From: Porticoccaceae bacterium
GTDB lineage: Bacteria > Pseudomonadota > Gammaproteobacteria > Pseudomonadales > Porticoccaceae
DNA length: 8,506 nt
Direction: 5' to 3'
Assembly: GCA_023228865.1 (NCBI GenBank)
Contig: JALOAH010000133.1
Coordinates: 1 to 8,506 of the forward strand
A program made the position numbers and the translations under genes. A model generated the notes under the pieces. The model was not told the DNA's origin. It saw only the letters and a program-made list of their open reading frames with translations, and searched no databases. Shown piece by piece: positions 1 through 5,289 of the stretch (within the stretch, counting starts at the first letter, position 1; every line of letters starts with the position of its first letter).

Positions 1-1302
1 ACGTTTGGTGGCGCCCATCACGTTGATTGGTCGGATTGCCTTATCCGTAGAGATCATCACCAGCCGCAGCACATCATGCGCCAGGGCACAATTGACAACA
101 TTTTGTGTGCCAATCACATTATTGGTAACCGCTTCTTCGATGTTTGTTTCCATTAACGGCACATGTTTATGCGCCGCAGTATGAAAGACGATCTCCGGTT
201 TCCAACGATTAAAAATGACCTCCAGACGTGGCAGATCACGCACATCTGCTATTATCGGGATGACTTCCAGGCCGGGGAAACTCTCTTTAAGGTCGCTCAA
301 TACGCTGAAAATACTGTTTTCGCCGTGCCCCAATGCCAATAACCGACGCGGGTAAACCTGGGCAATTTGCCGGCAAAGTTCACTTCCAATGGAGCCACCT
401 GCGCCAGTGACCATCACCACTCGGCTTGCAAGGACGTCGCCAAGGGCACCGGTTTCGATATGCACCGGTTCACGTCTGAGCAGATCGAAGATGTCCACCT
501 CCCGCAGACGGCTGACATTCACCACCCCACCCAGCAACTCGTAAATACCGGGCATGGTACGGAAGGCGATGTTGCGCAACTGGCAAACTTCGGTTACTTT
601 CCGAACCACCTTGCCGGAGGCGCTGGGGATAGCCACAACCACCTCATCAACGTAGTGTTTTTTCAAAATCTGGTCAATCTCATCCAGCGGAGCCAGAACC
701 TGAATGCCGTGAATTTTGCTGTTCTGTTTAGAAGGATCGTCATCCAGAAATCCGATTGGCGTCATATCTAATTGTTGATTCCTCAACATCTCCCTGACAA
801 CCATCGCCCCCGCATCACCGGCGCCGACTACCAGGACCCTTTTCCGCCGTCTCGAGTGGAGATAAGACCTGTCGGTTGATGAACTGGCTGTTTCCGCCAG
901 AACGCGAAAGAGAAGCCGGGAACCACCGATAAACCCCATCGAAAACAGCCAGTCGATGACCAAAACCGAGCGTGGAAATCCATAAAACGTATTTACCGCG
1001 CGCAAACCGATCATGACTGCTGAAAGGATCATCGATGCTGTGGTTACCGCAGAGAAAATGAGCACCAGCTCGTGGGTGCTGGCATAGCGCCAGACATGGC
1101 GATAGATGCCAAACAAATAATACACGAGGGGTTTGATGATGATTGCCATGGCAACCATCCACAACATGCTGTATTGATAGGTAGGAAATATCGCGATCAA
1201 CTCCAGCCGAACCACGTAGCTGGCCAGTACCGCAATTAACGATAGGAAAATATCCCCAAAAAACAGATAGCGATTGCGGACGTTCCGACCAAAAATATGC
1301 AT
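1..1302 (-). CDS. Membrane-bound nucleotide-sugar epimerase/dehydratase, FlaA1/WbpM/CapD type (3' end outside the window)
   Basis: The visible part is 434 residues, read from ATG at 1302 to the left edge with no stop. The N-terminus has about four hydrophobic segments (roughly residues 12-32, 41-60, 83-102 and 112-131). A first Rossmann region follows (VLVVGAGDAG near 156-165, then GFLDDDPSK near 184-192), as in CoA_binding_3-type domains. A second NAD(P)-binding fold begins with TGAGGSIGSE at 299-308. Near the edge are STDKA (418-422) and MGATK (429-433). The family's Tyr-x3-Lys is here Met-x3-Lys, as known for the large WbpM-like 4,6-dehydratases. Such enzymes act on UDP-GlcNAc-type sugars at the membrane to supply precursors for surface glycans. 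Full-length members have about 600-650 residues, so roughly a third is missing. The gene starts 19 bases after the sugar transferase stop, with a weak GGGA ribosome site, and is probably cotranscribed with it. The exact substrate is unknown. Confidence 0.9.
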   Translation of the reverse strand, partial: MHIFGRNVRNRYLFFGDIFLSLIAVLASYVVRLELIAIFPTYQYSMLWMVAMAIIIKPLVYYLFGIYRHVWRYASTHELVLIFSAVTTASMILSAVMIGLRAVNTFYGFPRSVLVIDWLFSMGFIGGSRLLFRVLAETASSSTDRSYLHSRRRKRVLVVGAGDAGAMVVREMLRNQQLDMTPIGFLDDDPSKQNSKIHGIQVLAPLDEIDQILKKHYVDEVVVAIPSASGKVVRKVTEVCQLRNIAFRTMPGIYELLGGVVNVSRLREVDIFDLLRREPVHIETGALGDVLASRVVMVTGAGGSIGSELCRQIAQVYPRRLLALGHGENSIFSVLSDLKESFPGLEVIPIIADVRDLPRLEVIFNRWKPEIVFHTAAHKHVPLMETNIEEAVTNNVIGTQNVVNCALAHDVLRLVMISTDKAIRPINVMGATKR

Positions 1303-1321
1303 GAGTGTTTTCCCTGTGGGT

Positions 1322-2740
1322 TTATTGTCCTTTGAAGCCGAGAACGGTGCCAATCGTTCGCAAAATAATCGAGATATCCATCAACAGGCTGCGATGTTCA
1401 ATATAATACAGATCATATTCCAGTTTGATGGCGGTCTCTTTAACTGTACCGGCATAGCCATAATTGATCTGCGCCCAACCCGTGATCCCGGGTTTAACCA
1501 GTAAACGCGCCCGGTAAAAGGGGATTTCTTTCTGGAAGTTCACCACCATTTCAGGACGCTCTGCACGGGGACCAACCAGGCTCATCTCGCCGCGCAGCAC
1601 ATTGATAAACTGTGGTAATTCGTCAAGATGTGTTTTACGCAAGAACCGCCCCACCCTGGTCACACGCTGGTCGTTTTCTTCTGCCATGCGCGCATAGCCG
1701 TCCTTTTCCGCATCGCGTTCCATGGTGCGAAACTTAAATATTTTAAAGGGTTGACCACCTCGTCCAAGGCGTTCCTGGGCAAAGAAGATTGGAAAGCCAG
1801 ATTCAAGGAGGGTCGCCAGGCTGATCCAAGGGAAAAATACGGCCATGATCAAGCTCCCAACCAATCCGCCTGTAAAATCGAGTAGACTTTTTGAAAGGTG
1901 GTAAAACGTGCTGGTATGCGTTTTTTCTACAAAGGACCGCACAATCCATTCAGCTTCCAACAAAAAAATCGGCACGCGAGATAAGAGTTCTTCGTAAACC
2001 TGGGGCATCGGTGACAGGTTGATACCCATTTCCTGAGCGGATAGAATCGCCTGGAACATACTGCCCTTTATCTCTCCGCTGATCGCCAGGATTAAATCCG
2101 TTACCTGTTTTTCGTTGATGATATCCAGCAGCTGGTGCGAATTACCCAGAACGGAGTACTTGCCAATATCTTTACCCAGTTTTTTGGGGTCATCATCGAC
2201 CAATCCAACCGTGAAAAATGGCGGTGGCCACAGGTCTGCAATTACATCGATCAGGGTTTGTCCGGCGTTACCGGCGCCAATGATCAGCGCACGCCGCAGG
2301 AGATGCGGAGCAGTAAACATGCGGATATAGATCAGCCGCCACACTAGCGTGAACACCGCGGCAAGGAAGATAAAAACGGATACACCCCGTCTGGGGAGGG
2401 AGTTAGGTTCTGAAGTGAAGTAGAACAATAAATAGATCAGCGTGAAGATCAGCGTCGCCAGCCCAATGCCCTTAAAAGTCTCGCGGTGGTTACTGGCCCG
2501 ATGAATGTCGTAAAGCTCAACCAGCAATATGATCCACATGAAAGGCAGCAGAAAATACCAGAAAGGGGGCCTGTCGATGATAAATTCCAGGGAGAATTTC
2601 ATCCAGGCATCACCAGCAGCCCAGATATACAGGGCAAAGAACAGGGCTAACGCTGCAACCAGAAAATCGCCGATTACTAGGATCGTCACACGCTCGGAAG
2701 TTTGCATCTGCCAACGTTTTGGCTGTGAGATGGTGTTCAT
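1322..2740 (-). CDS. Exopolysaccharide polyprenyl glycosylphosphotransferase (initiating sugar transferase)
   Basis: This 472-residue protein transfers a sugar phosphate from a UDP-sugar to undecaprenyl phosphate, the first membrane step of EPS or O-antigen assembly. Hydrophobic segments lie near residues 18-40, 59-75, 93-108 and 119-138. A Rossmann-like CoA_binding_3 region follows (ALIIGAGNAG at 151-160, VDDDPKK at 181-187). A further hydrophobic segment near 288-310 anchors the C-terminal bacterial sugar transferase domain. That domain shows KFRTM (336-340), LDELPQ (372-377), MSLVGPRAERPE (386-397) and PGITGWAQ (417-424). Asp373-Glu374 matches the catalytic Asp-Glu dyad known from PglC-type enzymes. 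The length is typical for the family. The frame stays open to 2851, but the start at 2740 is preferred because it lies 10 bases past the glycosyltransferase stop. An upstream start would overlap that gene by about 100 bases. An AAAGG lies 14 bases before the chosen start, so translational coupling is likely. Glucose versus galactose or HexNAc specificity cannot be read. Confidence 0.93.
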   Translation of the reverse strand: MNTISQPKRWQMQTSERVTILVIGDFLVAALALFFALYIWAAGDAWMKFSLEFIIDRPPFWYFLLPFMWIILLVELYDIHRASNHRETFKGIGLATLIFTLIYLLFYFTSEPNSLPRRGVSVFIFLAAVFTLVWRLIYIRMFTAPHLLRRALIIGAGNAGQTLIDVIADLWPPPFFTVGLVDDDPKKLGKDIGKYSVLGNSHQLLDIINEKQVTDLILAISGEIKGSMFQAILSAQEMGINLSPMPQVYEELLSRVPIFLLEAEWIVRSFVEKTHTSTFYHLSKSLLDFTGGLVGSLIMAVFFPWISLATLLESGFPIFFAQERLGRGGQPFKIFKFRTMERDAEKDGYARMAEENDQRVTRVGRFLRKTHLDELPQFINVLRGEMSLVGPRAERPEMVVNFQKEIPFYRARLLVKPGITGWAQINYGYAGTVKETAIKLEYDLYYIEHRSLLMDISIILRTIGTVLGFKGQ

Positions 2741-2750
2741 AAGCGTTATT

Positions 2751-3770
2751 TTAACCTTTTTTTCTTTGTTGTGGTGAAATAATTCCCCACAGGAAGCCTG
2801 CCCCCCAGGAAAAGTGCATGCAGGCAATCGCCAGGGGTACGCCCAGCGCATATACGATTGTTTTATGCTTTACACTGAGGTGAAAGCCCGCCAGAATCAG
2901 AGTGGTTGAATACACAACCAGGATGCCAGCCAGCAGATATCCTGCCCAACGAATAAATGGGGTTAGAAGAACCAGCAGAACCAGGCCTGCTACAAGCAAT
3001 GGCGGTAAAGCCTGGCGCCAGCGGATGGTGTTGGGATAACGCCTCAACATGTGCACCTTCCAGAACCCATAACGCCAATATTGACGCGCCAACTCTGCCA
3101 GGTTTTGTCGTGCATAATATACCGTGCGGATCTGGGGGTCGAACCAGATCTTGCCCCCCGCCTGACGGATGCGCGTATTGAATTCATAATCCTCATTCGA
3201 GAGCAAGGTTTCATCGAACAGGCCCACCTGCGTTAGCAATTCGCGGGTAAATGCGCCAAAAGGGACCGTATCGACATACCCCGGCTGGTCGCTGTAACGA
3301 TACTTGGCATCACCCACACCAATCGGGTGACCGGCTGCAACGGCAATACTGCGCGCCATCCAGTGATCACTGCCAGGTTGGATATCCCATACACCGCCCA
3401 CATTCTGCCCGCGCCCCTCAGCAAGTGCGGTTACCGACCTTTCAACATAGTGCGGGTCCGGCCTGGAATGGGCATCCAGGCGCACAATGGTGGTTCCCTT
3501 TGAGGCCTTGATGGCGGTGTTCAATGCCGCCGGGATAACCCGGGCATGGTTTTCCACCACGGTCACTGCCAGGTCAGGGTGTTGGCTTTGCCAGGCCTGG
3601 ATTGCATCGAGGGTGCCATCGTTCGACATGCCGTCTGCGATAACAACCTCCATGGCGTCGCGCGGGTAGGTTTGCTCATACAGGGCGTCCAGCAGGAGGT
3701 GAATGGTCGCCTTCTCATTGTAGCAGGGAACAATAATCGAGGTTTCGATGCTCTTTGTTGGTTTAGGCAT
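2751..3770 (-). CDS. Family 2 glycosyltransferase, ExoA-like, membrane-anchored
   Basis: The 339-residue protein has an N-terminal GT-A domain: SIIVPCYNE at 11-19, VVIADGMSNDGT at 42-53, and RLDAHSRPD at 97-105, which carries the metal/nucleotide-binding Asp region. VPFGAFTRELL lies near 169-179, and SNEDYEFNTRIRQAGG at 191-206 supplies the usual acceptor-activating acidic pair. After about residue 255 there are hydrophobic segments (near 256-273, 276-296 and 306-330), and the protein ends in a basic tail (QQRKKG). This layout matches succinoglycan ExoA-like enzymes, which extend a lipid-linked sugar at the inner face of the membrane. It is the first gene of the EPS trio, and its stop codon lies 10 bases before the sugar transferase start. 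There is no purine-rich ribosome site before ATG 3770. The start is still convincing because the catalytic fold begins within 11 residues. The sugar added cannot be deduced. Confidence 0.93.
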   Translation of the reverse strand: MPKPTKSIETSIIVPCYNEKATIHLLLDALYEQTYPRDAMEVVIADGMSNDGTLDAIQAWQSQHPDLAVTVVENHARVIPAALNTAIKASKGTTIVRLDAHSRPDPHYVERSVTALAEGRGQNVGGVWDIQPGSDHWMARSIAVAAGHPIGVGDAKYRYSDQPGYVDTVPFGAFTRELLTQVGLFDETLLSNEDYEFNTRIRQAGGKIWFDPQIRTVYYARQNLAELARQYWRYGFWKVHMLRRYPNTIRWRQALPPLLVAGLVLLVLLTPFIRWAGYLLAGILVVYSTTLILAGFHLSVKHKTIVYALGVPLAIACMHFSWGAGFLWGIISPQQRKKG

Positions 3771-3783
3771 ATTTTTAAGGAGT

Positions 3784-3795
3784 GATTTACAAATC
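3784..3795. repeat. 12-bp palindrome (GATTT-2-AAATC) just upstream of the EPS glycosyltransferase
   Basis: A perfect 5-base inverted repeat with a 2-base centre lies 13 bases before the glycosyltransferase ATG. The loop is too short for a stable RNA hairpin, so any role would be as a DNA site for a dimeric protein. It may equally be chance in AT-rich sequence. Confidence 0.3.
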
Positions 3796-3858
3796 TCAGG
3801 GTGCGTTCAGGCGAGGTTGATTGAAGAACCAGATTTCATGACATGCTTATCCGTCACT

Positions 3859-3909
3859 ACCAAACGGAATATTTTGCAGGTTTGAAAATGGCCTTGCAAA
3901 TACCGTGGT
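3859..3909 (-). other. Long imperfect hairpin between ridA and the EPS genes
   Basis: In the minus-strand transcript the arm at 3909-3892 pairs with the arm at 3880-3859 around an 11-base loop. By hand I count 17 pairs, interrupted by a single-base bulge in each arm and two 2-base UU bulges in the 3' arm. It starts 18 bases after the ridA stop. No U-run follows, so it is not a classical intrinsic terminator. It could stabilise the ridA mRNA 3' end, attenuate readthrough into the EPS genes, or lie in their 5' leader. The pairing is visible; the role is inferred. Confidence 0.45.
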
Positions 3910-3927
3910 TTAGCTTTCGATACGCTC

Positions 3928-4326
3928 TCAGGGCAGCAGCGCAATGCCTTCAATCTCAACTGCGGCGTTGAGTGGAAGCGCAGCCACCTGAACAGCCGAG
4001 CGGGCAGGGTAATTACTGGTGAAAAAAGTGGCATACACTTCGTTCATCAAAGCAAATTCACCCATATCCTGCAAGAAAACCGTCGTTTTGATCACCTGAT
4101 CCAGACTGCTGCCGGCAGCTTCGATAACAGCTTGCAGATTGATGAGGGCTTGCCTGGTCTGTGCCTGGATACCGCCTTCAACAATTTTGCCTGTAGCCGG
4201 GTCAATGGGTAATTGACCGGCTGTAAACACCAGCGTACCGGTGGTCACACCCACCGAATACGGCCCGATGGCTTTAGGGACTCTATCGGTGATAACAATT
4301 TTCTTCTCGTGACCAGGAGTAGACAT
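3928..4326 (-). CDS. ridA: RidA family reactive intermediate (enamine/imine) deaminase
   Basis: The 132-residue protein covers the whole YjgF/YER057c/UK114 (RidA) domain, which normally has 125-135 residues. Characteristic stretches are AIGPYSVGV (19-27), LVFTAGQLPIDP (32-43), QTRQALINLQAVIEAAGSSL (56-75), VIKTTVFLQDM (78-88), YPARSAVQVAALP (106-118) and VEIEGIA (123-129). Arg109 and Glu124 correspond to the conserved active-site Arg and Glu, and Tyr23 to the conserved pocket Tyr, so this looks like an active RidA-type enzyme. Family members hydrolyse 2-aminoacrylate and related enamines/imines released by PLP enzymes, in the cytosol, as homotrimers. The ribosome site AAAGGCGG ends 8 bases before the ATG. 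An extended -10 promoter lies about 48 bases upstream, so it can be transcribed alone although the creatininase-like gene ends 151 bases before it. The gene symbol is used at family level. Confidence 0.93.
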   Translation of the reverse strand: MSTPGHEKKIVITDRVPKAIGPYSVGVTTGTLVFTAGQLPIDPATGKIVEGGIQAQTRQALINLQAVIEAAGSSLDQVIKTTVFLQDMGEFALMNEVYATFFTSNYPARSAVQVAALPLNAAVEIEGIALLP

Positions 4327-4373
4327 AGCAAGAACCGCCTTTCAATAATTGGTGTTAATCATAATTACCCTTG

Positions 4374-4382
4374 ATTATAACA
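4374..4382 (-). promoter_or_regulatory. Extended -10 promoter for ridA
   Basis: The minus strand reads TGTTATAAT, a perfect TATAAT with the TG extension one base upstream. No good -35 box sits 16-18 bases further up, which is usual for extended -10 promoters. Transcription would start near 4367 and give a leader of about 40 bases containing the AAAGGCGG ribosome site. Confidence 0.65.
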
Positions 4383-4477
4383 TTGCGGGGCTAAACCGGG
4401 TCCGGCGTGGGGAACAGGGTTTTGCCGGGGTAATCCATCAGCCTTATCGCTAAAAAACCAGCCATGCTCACTACAAG

Positions 4478-5176
4478 TTAGCGTCCTTCTTCAGCAAAGT
4501 TCAGCAAATTCAGCACATCCGCCAGGCAGGCGGTGAATAGTTCATCCATAATGGCCGGGTCCGCCTGGTAGGCGCCGCCGTAAACCCCATCCTGGTAGAT
4601 CTCTCGAGTAGCGGCTTTGCCTAGGACATCATAACCGATATCCGGAATGGGCTTGACCCCGTTTGGCAGTTCGGCGACCGTGGTGAAGTCAAAGGCTTCC
4701 ATCCAGCTGCCGTGTTCGCTATCCAACTGATATTTTTTAGCAATTTCAGCAACGGTGTCCGTGGTCCACCAGGCATACCAGCTCAACAGCAGGTCGGGAA
4801 GCTGGTTGAGCAGTTCCACCAGGTGCGTTTTGACCGGGGTATTGCCGCCATGCCCGTTTAAGATTAAAATCCGGCGGAAGCCCTCACCATACAGTGAGCG
4901 TAAAATATCCTCAACCACATCCAGAAATGTGTGCAACCTGAGGCTGATGGTACCGGGATAGGTTAAGAAATAGGGCGAGCACCCAAAGTTGAGCGGAGGC
5001 GCTAAAAGAACGCCAGACTGGCGCGAGGCTTCTTCCGCCAGCGCCATGGGGATTTTAACATCGGTCATCAGGCTCAGATAGCCGTGCTGCTCGCAAGCGC
5101 CCAGCACGAGGATGACCCGATCGTCGGTTTTCAGGTAATCCTCAACCTGCATCCAGTTTAGATCTTCGAATTTCAT
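4478..5176 (-). CDS. Creatininase-family metal-dependent amidohydrolase
   Basis: The 232-residue protein shows the creatininase family motifs: GACEQHG (26-32), LMTD (36-39), TYPGTISLR (72-80), ILNGHGGN (105-112) and SEHGSWMEAF (153-162). Glu29, His31, Asp39, His109 and Glu160 are the likely metal ligands or active-site residues, by analogy with the family. Members hydrolyse creatinine, formamides such as FAPy compounds, or peptide-derived substrates (MftE), so the substrate here is open. The usual EQHGPHLPLxTD segment is one residue shorter and lacks the second His and the Pro. The length is slightly below typical members (about 240-260). The start is supported by an AGGAG ribosome site 6 bases before the ATG and an extended -10 promoter. 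It lies downstream of leuS and upstream of ridA on the same strand. No creatine or mycofactocin genes are seen, so creatinine degradation itself is not supported. Confidence 0.88.
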   Translation of the reverse strand: MKFEDLNWMQVEDYLKTDDRVILVLGACEQHGYLSLMTDVKIPMALAEEASRQSGVLLAPPLNFGCSPYFLTYPGTISLRLHTFLDVVEDILRSLYGEGFRRILILNGHGGNTPVKTHLVELLNQLPDLLLSWYAWWTTDTVAEIAKKYQLDSEHGSWMEAFDFTTVAELPNGVKPIPDIGYDVLGKAATREIYQDGVYGGAYQADPAIMDELFTACLADVLNLLNFAEEGR

Positions 5177-5210
5177 GGCGTTCTCCTGGTTTTTCTGTGT
5201 TCAAAACTCC

Positions 5211-5219
5211 ATTATAGCA
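5211..5219 (-). promoter_or_regulatory. Extended -10 promoter for the creatininase-family gene
   Basis: The minus strand reads TGCTATAAT, a perfect -10 hexamer with the TG extension. The -35 region is poor. The predicted start near 5204 gives a short leader carrying the AGGAG ribosome site. It lies in the 113-base gap after leuS, where I see no intrinsic terminator, so readthrough from leuS is also possible. Confidence 0.65.
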
Positions 5220-5231
5220 CCCGGTTGGGTG
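5218..5231. repeat. Inverted repeat CACCC-4-GGGTG overlapping the -10 extension
   Basis: A perfect 5-base inverted repeat with a 4-base centre sits in the promoter spacer. Its inner edge includes the TG of the extended -10 element. A protein bound here would block the promoter, so it is a candidate operator. The repeat is visible; the function is inferred. Confidence 0.3.
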
Positions 5232-5289
5232 GCAGATGTTATGTTATTAACGATCGCAGTGACAAAAGTGCCTGGTTGCCATGCGCTGC

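Noticed and set aside
367..771. A 134-codon open frame on the plus strand
   Set aside because: It is antisense to the FlaA1/WbpM-like gene, whose motifs are clear in the opposite frame. No ribosome site or domain supports it.
815..1162. A 115-codon minus-strand frame
   Set aside because: It overlaps the FlaA1/WbpM-like gene in another frame on the same strand. The long frame from 1302 carries the family motifs without interruption.
2741..2851. N-terminal extension of the sugar transferase to the ATG at 2851
   Set aside because: The extra 37 residues do not resemble the family's N-terminus, overlap the coding end of the glycosyltransferase, and are not needed for normal family length.
3871..3899. 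Promoter for the EPS genes with TTGCAA and CAAAAT at 17-base spacing
   Set aside because: Both hexamers are modest matches and both fall within the arms of the long hairpin, so the resemblance may come from the inverted repeat. Not listed as a feature.
4452..4476. Possible intrinsic terminator after the creatininase-like gene (six T's on the minus strand after GCT)
   Set aside because: The stem preceding the T-run is only three pairs (AGC/GCT), too short for a credible terminator.
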